Positions 9,337 to 18,116 of a stretch of 64,000 nucleotides of DNA are shown one piece after another. The stretch's first letter is position 1. The number at the start of each line of letters is the position of its first letter. The translations under genes and the position numbers were made by a program. Source of the stretch: Anaerolineae bacterium (GTDB taxonomy: Bacteria > Chloroflexota > Anaerolineae > Aggregatilineales > UBA2796); contig JAHBVJ010000025.1 of the NCBI GenBank assembly GCA_019637615.1, positions 1 through 64,000 on the forward strand. Reading direction: 5' to 3'. The notes under the pieces were generated by a model, which searched no databases, was not told the origin of the DNA, and saw nothing but the letters and a program-made list of their open reading frames with translations.

Positions 9337-10062
9337 TTACCGCAAAAGTTTCATATAATCCAGCGCGGCGTGGCTGCCTACATTGAAGATCAGGTCGAGG
9401 ATGCTCACGTAGTGGTCAAAGGGCGGGTAAAGTTGCTCATAAGCGGGATAGCCGCTGTAATCGGCAAATTTCACCGTGATGCCTGCCGCCGCGAACTGCT
9501 CTTCATCGATGTAATCCTTGGCAGCGGGGCCAGAGAGGTAATGTGTCGCGTCTACTTTCTGGCACAGCGAGATCAAGCGCTCATTTTTTCCCTCAGCTAA
9601 CTGATAATCCGTTGACCATGTGATGGGCGTCGTGATGCCGAGCAAATCGCAGATCGCACGGGTGAAATGATAGTTGATTTCACTCAGGTAAGGCGATGTG
9701 GCACGTTCATAAAGATCGGCAGCCCAATCTTTGTGTGCGCGGAAGTGCGGTGCCGTCGCATAACACTGCCGGATCGTATCCCAATGCTTACGCACCCAGC
9801 GCGGATCACTGATTTTCGTCTCGTTGATTGCCTGCCCAAACTTGCCACTGATCTCGACTGGAATCGTCAGCCATTTGATGCCATGCTGCGTCTTGATGCG
9901 GTTACGGTTACGCCACGATCCCCGCGAGAACTGCACATCATCCAGCAGCACAAATTCGTCCGCCGAGCGGATCAGGTCAAAAAAGCCTTTCCACGGGATA
10001 TAACTTGACTGTACAGTTGCCAACCACCTTGGGCGGGCGGTCTCATCCACGACTGACGACAT
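9337..10062 (-). CDS. WbqC-like family protein
   Basis: 241 aa from ATG 10062; the frame is open to 10092. The opening ATVQSSYIPWKGFFDLIRSADEFVLLDDVQFSRGSWRNRN matches the WbqC-like family (PF08889), found in O-antigen and other surface polysaccharide clusters and thought to take part in modification of a sugar or glycan; its reaction is not settled. The start overlaps the flippase-like gene by about 20 bases, making it the last gene of a four-gene operon. Family assignment is strong because of the PWKGFFD and DDVQF motifs. Confidence 0.85.
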   Translation of the reverse strand: MSSVVDETARPRWLATVQSSYIPWKGFFDLIRSADEFVLLDDVQFSRGSWRNRNRIKTQHGIKWLTIPVEISGKFGQAINETKISDPRWVRKHWDTIRQCYATAPHFRAHKDWAADLYERATSPYLSEINYHFTRAICDLLGITTPITWSTDYQLAEGKNERLISLCQKVDATHYLSGPAAKDYIDEEQFAAAGITVKFADYSGYPAYEQLYPPFDHYVSILDLIFNVGSHAALDYMKLLR

Positions 10063-10423
10063 AAACGCCAACCACAATAATCGCCGTCCCAAGAACTTTA
10101 GTCAAAGACAAACTCTCACGGAACAGGGGCGCGCTAACGAACAGCACCGTTACATAGGCTAGACTAGTGAATGGATAAGCATAGCTCAGATCAAATTTGC
10201 CAAGTGCCGCTGCCCATGTGAATGAGGCGAAGAAAGCCGACGCGAAGCTGGTGATCACCCAAAAGTTGAGCATTAAACGGACGAAGTACCCAAAACGCTC
10301 CGACCACGCATCAGGCATTCCACCGATGATGTCGATTTGCCATTTAAACACGAGTTGACTGTATACGGTCAAGATAATCGTCAGTGCGATGTAAATGTAA
10401 TCAGTGGGTGCAGACGTTCTCAC
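10043..10423 (-). CDS. small four-TM transporter (SMR/EamA-half, ArnE/ArnF-like)
   Basis: 126 aa with four transmembrane segments; TWAAALGKFDLSYAYPFTSLAYV and the final GTAIIVVGVYVV are typical of the drug/metabolite transporter superfamily half-size members. In glycan operons such proteins act as flippases for undecaprenyl-phosphate sugars (ArnE/ArnF). With a GT2 of the polyprenyl-phosphate type next to it, this role is the best inference; a multidrug exporter is less likely. GTG start at 10423 overlaps the stop of the methyltransferase (GTGA), so translation is probably coupled. Confidence 0.8.
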   Translation of the reverse strand: MRTSAPTDYIYIALTIILTVYSQLVFKWQIDIIGGMPDAWSERFGYFVRLMLNFWVITSFASAFFASFTWAAALGKFDLSYAYPFTSLAYVTVLFVSAPLFRESLSLTKVLGTAIIVVGVYVVSRG

Positions 10424-11070
10424 GAATTAGCTGACCTTCTCACCAGTATGGTGAACTCATAGATACCATAATCATGCAGCAAGGCAACTTCGCTGGAAAA
10501 GTTCCGTTTGCAATAGTCGAACAAGAAGCAGGGATCGGCATAGTATAAATCAGGCCGCATTCGGTCAGCGTCTGAATATTTCGTCAGAATATTGAACGCC
10601 ATTCCTTTAGTACTCAAGCTCCACATCGATGTCAACGTGCCGAGGATGTGTTGCAACCATGCCTCATTGTCAATCTCCAACTTCAAGTTGAAGATAGCGC
10701 CAGCAATCGTGTAATCTTGTGGCACGAGACGCGTTTTGTCCGTCGTAAATTCGACCTTGGGCAACGCCGCCTGAAACAGCTCCTGTGCGCTGTCGATCAT
10801 GGGTTGACTGAAGTCATAACCCACATACGCACCTACTGAATAATGGCGCTCCTGCAAATACGCGAGTAAAGCTCCATAGCCACAGCCAAAATCATTTAGG
10901 CTAAACGTGCTTGCTGGATCGCGGATAATTTTCGTTAGTTGTTCAAAATAGGTGAATTGTCGGAGCGCGTTATTGTAGTCTACCCCTTTGTAATTTGCTC
11001 CATGTGTGATGATCTTTTCATCAAAGTAGCCCTTGATGTTGCGTAGCTTTTGTTCGTCCAGCTCGCTCAT
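10420..11070 (-). CDS. SAM-dependent methyltransferase of the glycan operon
   Basis: 216 aa. Motif I, FSLNDFGCGYGALLAYLQ, lies about one third into the protein, followed by GYDFSQPMIDSAQ; the rest fits a class I methyltransferase fold but the usual motif II is weak. It overlaps the GT2 gene by ATGA at its start and the flippase gene at its end. The context suggests methylation of a sugar or lipid-linked intermediate. The sequence does not show the substrate. Confidence 0.82.
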   Translation of the reverse strand: MSELDEQKLRNIKGYFDEKIITHGANYKGVDYNNALRQFTYFEQLTKIIRDPASTFSLNDFGCGYGALLAYLQERHYSVGAYVGYDFSQPMIDSAQELFQAALPKVEFTTDKTRLVPQDYTIAGAIFNLKLEIDNEAWLQHILGTLTSMWSLSTKGMAFNILTKYSDADRMRPDLYYADPCFLFDYCKRNFSSEVALLHDYGIYEFTILVRRSANS

Positions 11071-12056
11071 TGTACCGTCTCCACGCTTGACAGGTGATTC
11101 ACCGTTTCTGCGTTTTGTTCCGTGTCAGTTGGATGCTCAAACAGTGCTCTCACCAATGTATAGGGACGCCGTTTCACTTCAATGAAGATAACCGACAAGT
11201 ACGTGGCGATGATCCCCAGAATCAGCACAATCAGACCCGCTAGAAACCACATCGAGACCATGATGGACGTATACCCATCAACGCGGTAATTGAGCACAAA
11301 ATATTGATACAGGAGCACCATGATGTACAGTCCCGACAAGCCTGTCATCAGGAGACCTAACGCGGCGATATAGATGAGTGGCTTATTGCTGAAGGCGGTG
11401 ATCGAATTAACGATATGGGTGAGCTTTTTGGCAAAGGTATACGTCGTCGTGCCTTTATGCCTATCTTTGTTCACCATCACGGCAATCTGCTTGAAGCCCG
11501 TGATTTCCCATAAGCCTTCAATGCTAAACAGATGCTCGGTATGTTGCGTTAGTGCTTCTACATAGCGCTTGGTCATCAACCGCATATTCAAAATATTCGG
11601 TTCGATACGGTAAGCCGCCAGCATATTGAACACCGTGTAATACAAGCGTCCCGTGATGCGCGTCAGCAGTGGTTCTTTGCGCTGCGTCTGCACGCCGTAC
11701 ACCACGTCCGCCTTGGTCTGCTGCATCGTCTCATACATCAGCGAGAAAGCTTCCGGCGGTTCTTCGAGATCGCAGTCGAGTAACAATACTAAATTACCAC
11801 GCGCATTGGCGAGACCCGTCATCATCGCTTTGTGGTGTCCGAAATTGCGCGAGAGGTCAACCACGCGGATATGTGGATCAGCATGGAACAATTCCAGCGC
11901 CACATCGAGCGAGTTATCGGGCGAACCATCGTTGATCAGCACGATCTCGTAATTGGTCGTGATCGGTTCCACCGCCTTATGTACCCGCGCACAAAACTCG
12001 TGCAGATACGGTGCGGAATAATACATGGTGGTCACAACCGAAATATCGATGCTCAT
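11067..12056 (-). CDS. GT2 glycosyltransferase, polyprenyl-phosphate sugar synthase type (DPM1/ArnC/GtrB-like)
   Basis: 329 aa. The GT-A fold opens with DISVVTTMYYSAPYLHEF, then VLINDGSPDNS, DLSRNFGHHKAMMTGL and the DxD-like DCDLEEPP. Two C-terminal transmembrane helices (about 225-295) are typical of enzymes that transfer a sugar or aminosugar from a nucleotide donor to undecaprenyl or dolichyl phosphate. It is the first gene of the operon with the methyltransferase, small flippase and WbqC protein, which together would make and move a lipid-linked sugar. The exact sugar is unknown. Confidence 0.9.
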   Translation of the reverse strand: MSIDISVVTTMYYSAPYLHEFCARVHKAVEPITTNYEIVLINDGSPDNSLDVALELFHADPHIRVVDLSRNFGHHKAMMTGLANARGNLVLLLDCDLEEPPEAFSLMYETMQQTKADVVYGVQTQRKEPLLTRITGRLYYTVFNMLAAYRIEPNILNMRLMTKRYVEALTQHTEHLFSIEGLWEITGFKQIAVMVNKDRHKGTTTYTFAKKLTHIVNSITAFSNKPLIYIAALGLLMTGLSGLYIMVLLYQYFVLNYRVDGYTSIMVSMWFLAGLIVLILGIIATYLSVIFIEVKRRPYTLVRALFEHPTDTEQNAETVNHLSSVETVQ

Positions 12057-12183
12057 ATGCTCACAGCTTCGCTAATCACCCTGTTCACATTTTTCACGAA
12101 CCTGCGCATTTTGCACATTCCAATCTCGTTCGAAGATTTTCGACCTTGTTCCCGCGCCGTCCATCACATCCTACCACACGTGC

Positions 12184-12189
12184 TATAAT
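12184..12189 (+). promoter_or_regulatory. extended -10 promoter element before the nucleotidyltransferase gene
   Basis: TGCTATAAT places a consensus TATAAT behind a TG extension, 36 bases before the start codon. No good -35 hexamer is seen at 16-18 bases, as is usual for extended -10 promoters. Confidence 0.5.
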
Positions 12190-12224
12190 GCGGCTTCTCC
12201 GGTCGGCTTGAAAGTTGCTGTGAT

Positions 12225-13043
12225 ATGGATGATCTTTTACAGATACGCGTCGCGGAGCGCGAAGCACTTCTTCAGCGGATCGCGCACGCGTTAGAGGCCG
12301 ATGAGCGCATTGTCGCCGCATGGTTACATGGTTCACTCGGTCGTGGTGACGCGGACGCCCTCAGCGACATCGATCTGACCATCATCGTAGCTGACGAACA
12401 CAGCCCGCATGTGAACGCCGAACGACAAGCCTATGCCGCGCGCATCGGGCGGCTCGTGCTCGTTCAAGAGGCACCGCATAACGCCCCACCCGGCGGTGCG
12501 TTTCTTCTTGTCATGTACGAGGGCATGGCTGGCCCGCTTCAAGTAGATTGGAATTGGCAACCCCTGTCGCAAGCTCATCTCCCGATCGATGCCCGCATTC
12601 TATTCAACCGCGCACAGTTAGCTCCAGAATCGGTTGTCGCGCGGCCCACGGATCAACAAGTAGCCGACGATCTCACCAGCAGCACCGTTTTTTTCTGGAT
12701 GATGGTGCAAATCGCTGCCAAGAAAATCGCGCGGCATCAACTGTGGGCAGCGCTAATCGTCATCAACTATTTACAACATACGTTGAGCGAAACACAATGG
12801 CTCGTCGGTCAGACACACAGTCCGCCTTTCCCCGAAAACCGTCGCCTTGACCAGCCACCCAACACACAGCCGACGATGTTGGCTCTCGTGCGTTCGCTCG
12901 CCGCCGAGATGGAAGCGCTCACGCCGCTGATCTTGCACCTCGGTGGACAAGCGCCAACAGAGGTTATCCAGCCTACCTATCAGTTCTTGGACATAGCCGA
13001 TGCCCTTATCGCGGCTCGCCCCGTTTCCACTTCTCACCGCTAA
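12225..13043 (+). CDS. nucleotidyltransferase domain protein (aminoglycoside-nucleotidyltransferase-like)
   Basis: 272 aa. The polymerase-beta nucleotidyltransferase signature is complete: GS (36-37) in WLHGSLGRGDADALSDID with catalytic aspartates D48 and D50. The C-terminal helical domain resembles those of streptomycin/lincosamide-type nucleotidyltransferases. It probably transfers an AMP or other nucleotide to a small molecule or protein. There is no antitoxin-like HEPN partner beside it, so a MNT/HEPN toxin-antitoxin system is not supported. It diverges from the glycan operon. Confidence 0.75.
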   Translation: MDDLLQIRVAEREALLQRIAHALEADERIVAAWLHGSLGRGDADALSDIDLTIIVADEHSPHVNAERQAYAARIGRLVLVQEAPHNAPPGGAFLLVMYEGMAGPLQVDWNWQPLSQAHLPIDARILFNRAQLAPESVVARPTDQQVADDLTSSTVFFWMMVQIAAKKIARHQLWAALIVINYLQHTLSETQWLVGQTHSPPFPENRRLDQPPNTQPTMLALVRSLAAEMEALTPLILHLGGQAPTEVIQPTYQFLDIADALIAARPVSTSHR

Positions 13044-13188
13044 TCTAATCTCACAAAGTTTTCCACAACATCTTTGCAAAACATACAGAGTAGCTTCACA
13101 AATAATTCACACCCTCGCTCTATCCTTTGAGATGTAAAGGCAAGACGCCTTCAACAAACTAGCAATCAGTAATAGGTAGGAGAAAATC

Positions 13189-13656
13189 ATGCGTAACGTT
13201 ATCAGTAGAGTAATGGCAGGTGCAGTAATGGTAGTGGCGGCAGTTGGCCTCTCAGCAGCGCCAGCCTTTGCCGATGGTGGTGGCAGTGTTATCAATGCGG
13301 GCGATGGCCGCTATGCGCCGATGTCGGGTGATCGCGTTGCTGTCTATCTGCACGATGATGGCATCTCGGTCTGGGGTATCGATGGCAACTTGAACGGCAT
13401 GTATCTGACCAAGTTCACTGCCGATGAACTCGCCAGCGGCAAGACAGTGACCCATCAGACAGCGGATGGCACCGTGACCGTTGTGATGAACAGCGCCGCC
13501 GTCACACACACGGGCTACACCGATGACGAAGCGACTGACACGATCACGGTCGTTGATACCAGCGCGGTCTACACCATCTCGTGGTCGGGTGGCGATCAGG
13601 GTGCCAACGGTGCTGGTGCCTTCAGCAAGACGGTCGAAGCGACTTACCTGCCATAA
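13189..13656 (+). CDS. small secreted protein of unknown function
   Basis: 155 aa. A clear signal peptide (1-29) ends in AAPAFA before DGG. The mature part is rich in Gly, Asp, Thr and Val with predicted beta strands, and contains RVAVYLHDDGISVWGID, which recalls beta-rich surface proteins. AGGAGA eight bases upstream supports the ATG. A strong terminator follows. No family is recognised. Confidence 0.75.
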   Translation: MRNVISRVMAGAVMVVAAVGLSAAPAFADGGGSVINAGDGRYAPMSGDRVAVYLHDDGISVWGIDGNLNGMYLTKFTADELASGKTVTHQTADGTVTVVMNSAAVTHTGYTDDEATDTITVVDTSAVYTISWSGGDQGANGAGAFSKTVEATYLP

Positions 13657-13710
13657 CCTACTCGCGAATCGGGCGGGCGTGGGAACCCGCCCAATGCTTC
13701 CTTCCCCCCC

Positions 13711-13756
13711 ATTACACCAAGCGGTGTCCGCAGCGCCGCTTGGTGTGATGTTTTTT
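13711..13756 (+). terminator. intrinsic terminator after the secreted-protein gene
   Basis: A 14-bp stem (ATTACACCAAGCGG paired with CCGCTTGGTGTGAT, one G-U pair) is followed by GTTTTTT. A smaller stem, GGGCGGG/CCCGCCC at 13671-13692, precedes it. It also lies directly behind the convergent M29 gene. Confidence 0.85.
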
Positions 13757-13760
13757 ACAG

Positions 13761-14864
13761 CTAGATCACGAACTGCCCATTTTTGTACAGCACTTCGCCA
13801 TCCACGACGATCTCGCTGTCCGTCCGCATATCGCAGATCATGTCCCAGTGGATAGCCGACTCGTTCACACTGCCCGTTTCAGGGTAGCCACGTCCTAACG
13901 CCATATGGAACGTCCCGCCGATCTTCTCGTCAAACAGGATATTTCCCGTAAAACGCTTGATCCCGTAATTCGTCCCGATGGCGAATTCACCGAGGTAGCG
14001 TGCGCCCTCGTCCATATTGAGTTGCGAGAGCAAATATTCCTCGTTTTTCTTCGCCGTCGCTTTGACGACTTTCCCCTGCTCGAAGGTCAGCTCGATCCCG
14101 TCCACGATGCGACTCTCGCGGATCGCGGGATAGGTGTAGCGCACCCACCCATTGCACGAATTCTCTACAGGCCCCGTGAACACCTCGCCGCTCGGCATGT
14201 TATGCGTCCCGCCCGAATTGATGAACGTCCTGCCCTCAATCGACAGCGTCAGATCGACATTCGGCCCGCGCACTTGCACATGCTTCTTGCCCTTCAGCCA
14301 GTCCACATACTTCTGCTGCCCTGCGGCGAGATCTTCCCAGCACTTGATCGGGTCGGGTTGGTCAGCGAAAGTCGCGCCGTACACGAAATCCTCGAATTCG
14401 GTCAGGCTCATGTCGGCTTCCTGCGCGTAGGCGTTGGTCGGGAACTGAGTCAACGTCCACTTGAGGCTGTCCTCCGCTGTACGTTTAAAGCGAGTCTTGG
14501 CTAATTCGCCGCGTGCCGCCATGAACTGCCCCATCCGCTTCGGATCGATGGTCGTCCCCCGCCGCGTATTATTCGTCGCGCGGATGAAGATGCGCGCATC
14601 GACCGTCTCGGCAGCCCATCGCTCCAGCGGGGAAATCCACTTCAATTGGTCAGTATTGGCATTGCGCACAAAGAAATCCATCATCTCCTCGTCGTCATAA
14701 TCGAGGATGCACAACCCGCCTGCCTTGATGACTTCCTTGTACGTCTCGCGCACCAGCGGCAGCGCCGCCAGATCGCCTGTCAGATATACCGTTTCGCCCG
14801 GTTTCACGTAGATCGAGTAGTTAACTAGCGTATGCGCTAGCCTTTCAATGCGTGGATCAGCCAC
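13761..14864 (-). CDS. M29 family aminopeptidase (second copy)
   Basis: 367 aa, a paralogue of the 8170-9270 enzyme with the same block order: MDEGARYLGEFAIGTN, IGGTFHMALG and AIHWDMICD supply the metal-binding Glu, His, His and Asp. GTG at 14864 is the start, with AGAGGG upstream. The two copies share the final GELFYEAGHFVI/GEVLYKNGQFVI tail but have drifted well apart, so they probably differ in peptide preference. Transcribed away from gyrA. Confidence 0.9.
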   Translation of the reverse strand: MADPRIERLAHTLVNYSIYVKPGETVYLTGDLAALPLVRETYKEVIKAGGLCILDYDDEEMMDFFVRNANTDQLKWISPLERWAAETVDARIFIRATNNTRRGTTIDPKRMGQFMAARGELAKTRFKRTAEDSLKWTLTQFPTNAYAQEADMSLTEFEDFVYGATFADQPDPIKCWEDLAAGQQKYVDWLKGKKHVQVRGPNVDLTLSIEGRTFINSGGTHNMPSGEVFTGPVENSCNGWVRYTYPAIRESRIVDGIELTFEQGKVVKATAKKNEEYLLSQLNMDEGARYLGEFAIGTNYGIKRFTGNILFDEKIGGTFHMALGRGYPETGSVNESAIHWDMICDMRTDSEIVVDGEVLYKNGQFVI

Positions 14865-14947
14865 AAGAATTGCCCTCTAAATGTAAATAATCCCATCAGA
14901 TTTCCAAATCATAACCCCACGACCTTGGGGATGCTATAAATCGTGCA

Positions 14948-14976
14948 TTGCATCTCGCCAATGACTGGGTTATAAT
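14948..14976 (+). promoter_or_regulatory. sigma70-type promoter of the topoisomerase A gene
   Basis: TTGCAT (14948-14953), a 17-base spacer and a perfect TATAAT (14971-14976), with transcription expected near 14983. The 5' leader would be about 80 bases. Confidence 0.75.
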
Positions 14977-15063
14977 AGAACTACTGTTCCTTGACACGCT
15001 AATTGACGGTGTGGTAGTGCCCGACTATCATTATCCCGCTTGTGTACTGCTGAGGTTTGACCT

Positions 15064-17553
15064 ATGACTGCTGGCCTGATTCGGCCTGTGAATATTGATG
15101 ACCAGATGCGCGAGGCATATCTCGATTATGCCATGAGCGTGATCGTCGCCCGCGCGCTGCCAGATGCACGTGATGGGCTAAAGCCCGTGCATCGTCGTAT
15201 TTTGTACGCCATGTACGACATGGGATTGCGACCGGATGCCGCTTACCGCAAGAGTGCGCGTATCGTCGGTGAAGTGCTTGGCAAATATCACCCGCACGGA
15301 GATGTCGCCGTCTACGAAGCGATGGCTCGTATGGCGCAAGACTTCTCGATGCGCTATGAGCTGGTCGATGGGCAGGGCAATTTCGGCAGCATCGATGGCG
15401 ATGCACCCGCCGCCATGCGCTATACCGAAGCGCGGATGCAATCGATGGCGGCTGATCTGCTGGCGGACATCGACAAAAACACCACTGACTTTGGCGACAA
15501 CTTCGATGGCTCGATGCAAGAGCCGCTGGTACTGCCCGCTGCCATCCCCAATCTACTGATCAACGGCTCATCCGGTATCGCTGTCGGCATGTCCACCAAC
15601 ATCCCGCCGCATAATTTGGGTGAAGTGGTCGATGCCTGCATCTATATGCTGCGCAACTGGGATCACCTTGAAGATGTTGATGTCCTCCATTTGATGGAAT
15701 ACATCAAAGGGCCGGATTTCCCCACGGGTGGCTTGTGCTTCCGTCAGGACGCCAAGACCAACGAAGACGCCATGATCACGGCCTACGCGACAGGGCGCAG
15801 CAAGCTGATCGTCCGTGCCAAAGCCCATATCGAAGACCTCGGACGCGGCAAAACGCGCATCATCATCAGCGAGATTCCCTACGCCATCAACAAAAGCAGC
15901 CTGATGGAACGCATCGCGGATTTGGTGCGCGACGAAAAGATCGACGGCATCAGCGACCTGCGCGACGAGTCGGATCGGCAGGGCTTACGCATCGTCATCG
16001 AGTGCAAAACCAACGCTGATCCGGCAGATGTACTTAATGTGCTGTTCAAATACACGCCGCTGCAATCCACCTTCGGCGTGATCATGCTGGCGCTGGTCGA
16101 TGGCGAACCGCGCACCCTGACGCTCAAGCAAGCCCTCCGCGTCTATCTCGATCACCGCATCGAGGTGGTGCGCCGTCGCAGCGAATACGATCTCGCCCAT
16201 GCCCGCGCCCGCGCTCACATCCTCGAAGGCTTGCTGATCGCGCTCAACGATCTAGACCGCGTGATCAACACTATCCGCCTGAGCCAAACCACTGAGATCG
16301 CCCGCGCGACCTTGATGGAACGCTTTGAGCTGACAGAAGCGCAAGCCACCGCCATTTTGGACTTGCAATTGCGGCGCTTGGCCTCGCTGGAACGTGAGAA
16401 AATTCAGAGCGAGTACGACGAAAAACTCAAGCTCATCGCCTATCTAGAGCACCTGCTCTCCAATGCCGTCGCGTTGCGCAGCGTGATCATCGAAGAACTC
16501 AAGGCTGTCAAAACGCAGTATAACGATCCCCGCCGCACGCTGATCGTCAATAGCGCGGCACGAGCCGTCACCGCCGATGATCTGCTGGCGCACAACGAAA
16601 GCACGTGGGTGACGCTCACTTTCGGGTACCGCCTCAGCCGCACCTATCAAGATGCGCCGCCCAAACTCACCGCCCAGACGCAAGACCCGCCGCGCTTCTT
16701 GCTGCGCAGCAATACCGCCGACGTACTATATTTGATCGCGGCAGATGGTCACGCCGCCAGCATCCCCGTCCAGCAATTGCCGCTCGCGGATGATCCAGCC
16801 ATAGGGGCGGAGGTCAGAGCCATCAGCGATCTGCGCAACAACGAACCCATCGTCGGAGCCTTTAGTTTCCTGCCCTCGCAAGCAGACGGCTTCTTAGCGT
16901 TTGCCTCGCAAGCAGGCGATGTCAAGCGCATCCGTGTGGCGGATCTCCCCGGTCTCGTGGCGAAATCCTTCACTGTCATGAACGTGGGCGATGACAAACT
17001 CGTCTCAGCAAAATATGTTGAAGAAGAAGACGAGATGATCCTGATCACAGCGGAAGCGCAAGCCATCCGCTTCAACGTCGCTGATGTGCGCCCGACGGGA
17101 CTGCCAGCGGGCGGGATGCGCGGTATCAAGCTCTCGAAAAGCGATATGGTGGTCACGGCAATGCTGTCCAAAGAAGGCGACAATGTCTGGGTTATCAGCG
17201 AACAGGGCGTCGCCAAGAGTACGCCGTTAGCGGAATATCCCATTCAAGGGCGGGCGGGTGCGGGCGTCATCACCGCCAAACTGAATCTAGGGGATCGACT
17301 GGCGGCGGGTGCGATGGTAGCGACCTTGGATGATCCCGTCGTCATCCTCACCTATCGTGGCAAATTCAAATTCGTCAAAGCCCGCACCGCGCCGCACGGT
17401 TCGCGCGCCAGCAAAGGCGATCTCGTCGGCGTCAATCTCGTAAAATCAGACAAAGTCGTCTCCATCACGCAGATTGTCCAGCGTCCAGCGCCGCCCGCTG
17501 CCGAGGCCGCGCCTGCCGCGCCGTCATCCAACGGGGCGCACGAATCGAAATAA
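15064..17553 (+). CDS. gyrA: type IIA topoisomerase subunit A (DNA gyrase A-like)
   Basis: 829 aa. The breakage-reunion domain has the DNA-cleaving tyrosine Y120 in AAMRYTE, and the HPHGD motif at 76-80. The middle coiled-coil and dimer gate (QATAILDLQLRRLASLER) are present, and a C-terminal beta-pinwheel spans about 510-800. The residue after HPHGD, equal to E. coli GyrA Ser83, is Val81, and the Asp87 position is Glu. The canonical GyrA box QRRGGKG is not seen in the first blade, so a topoisomerase-IV-like activity is possible and the gene symbol is provisional. No GyrB or ParE partner is in the window. Confidence 0.9.
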   Translation: MTAGLIRPVNIDDQMREAYLDYAMSVIVARALPDARDGLKPVHRRILYAMYDMGLRPDAAYRKSARIVGEVLGKYHPHGDVAVYEAMARMAQDFSMRYELVDGQGNFGSIDGDAPAAMRYTEARMQSMAADLLADIDKNTTDFGDNFDGSMQEPLVLPAAIPNLLINGSSGIAVGMSTNIPPHNLGEVVDACIYMLRNWDHLEDVDVLHLMEYIKGPDFPTGGLCFRQDAKTNEDAMITAYATGRSKLIVRAKAHIEDLGRGKTRIIISEIPYAINKSSLMERIADLVRDEKIDGISDLRDESDRQGLRIVIECKTNADPADVLNVLFKYTPLQSTFGVIMLALVDGEPRTLTLKQALRVYLDHRIEVVRRRSEYDLAHARARAHILEGLLIALNDLDRVINTIRLSQTTEIARATLMERFELTEAQATAILDLQLRRLASLEREKIQSEYDEKLKLIAYLEHLLSNAVALRSVIIEELKAVKTQYNDPRRTLIVNSAARAVTADDLLAHNESTWVTLTFGYRLSRTYQDAPPKLTAQTQDPPRFLLRSNTADVLYLIAADGHAASIPVQQLPLADDPAIGAEVRAISDLRNNEPIVGAFSFLPSQADGFLAFASQAGDVKRIRVADLPGLVAKSFTVMNVGDDKLVSAKYVEEEDEMILITAEAQAIRFNVADVRPTGLPAGGMRGIKLSKSDMVVTAMLSKEGDNVWVISEQGVAKSTPLAEYPIQGRAGAGVITAKLNLGDRLAAGAMVATLDDPVVILTYRGKFKFVKARTAPHGSRASKGDLVGVNLVKSDKVVSITQIVQRPAPPAAEAAPAAPSSNGAHESK

Positions 17554-17579
17554 TCGGCAATTTAATTAGCATCACGCAG

Positions 17580-17608
17580 TTCCCCCTCTCCGCTTCAAGA
17601 GGGGGGAA
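17580..17608 (+). other. hairpin covering the ribosome binding site of the thioesterase gene
   Basis: TTCCCCCTCT pairs with AGAGGGGGGAA, and the right arm is also the only Shine-Dalgarno-like sequence (GGGGGGAAGG) before the ATG at 17619. It may act as a weak terminator after gyrA or as a translational control element. Confidence 0.5.
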
Positions 17609-17618
17609 GGTTGACATC

Positions 17619-18116
17619 ATGAAACCACCGAGCATTCCTCTGGAGAAAATCACGGCGCTCCCGCGTCTGTTCCATGCCACCATTCCAATCAACTATCTGG
17701 ATGAAAATGGTCACATGAATATGCGCTGGTATCTGCATTTGTTCGATGATGCAGGTTATCCGTTCGTCGCCAGCATGGGGTTGACGCCAGACTATCATCA
17801 GCAGCATAACACGGGCGGCTTCGATCTTGAGCATCACATTCACTATCTGCGCGAAGTGCTCACGGGCGATCAGATCGCCATCTACGGACGGCTCGTAGGT
17901 GCCTCCGCCAAGCGCATCCATTACCTGATGTTCATGGTCAACGAGACGCGTGGCACGCTTGCTTCCATCTTTGAATGCGTCAATTCTTTTGGTGACATGA
18001 ACACGCGCCGCACCGCCACCTATCCGATGGACATCGCCACCCAGATCGCTGCCTTACTCGCGCAACACACCGCGCTCGATTGGGAACCGCCCGTCTGCGG
18101 AGTCATGAGTGCGTGA
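17619..18116 (+). CDS. hotdog-fold acyl-CoA thioesterase family protein
   Basis: 165 aa. The stretch NYLDENGHMNMRWYLHLFDDAGYPFV matches 4HBT-type thioesterases, where the Asp/Asn-Gly-His-x-Asn segment forms the active site, and the later HIHYLREVLTGDQIAIYGRL is the second half of the hotdog sheet. These enzymes hydrolyse acyl-CoA or acyl-carrier thioesters in the cytoplasm. The C terminus overlaps the following permease gene by eight bases. Confidence 0.75.
   Translation: MKPPSIPLEKITALPRLFHATIPINYLDENGHMNMRWYLHLFDDAGYPFVASMGLTPDYHQQHNTGGFDLEHHIHYLREVLTGDQIAIYGRLVGASAKRIHYLMFMVNETRGTLASIFECVNSFGDMNTRRTATYPMDIATQIAALLAQHTALDWEPPVCGVMSA

Noticed and set aside
8611..9600. 329-codon frame opposite the M29 peptidase gene
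   Set aside because: The minus strand encodes a complete M29 enzyme with metal motifs; the other frame runs across two genes and has no recognisable domain.
12225..13043. MNT-HEPN toxin-antitoxin pair
   Set aside because: The nucleotidyltransferase is 272 aa with its own helical C-terminal domain, and no HEPN gene is next to it.
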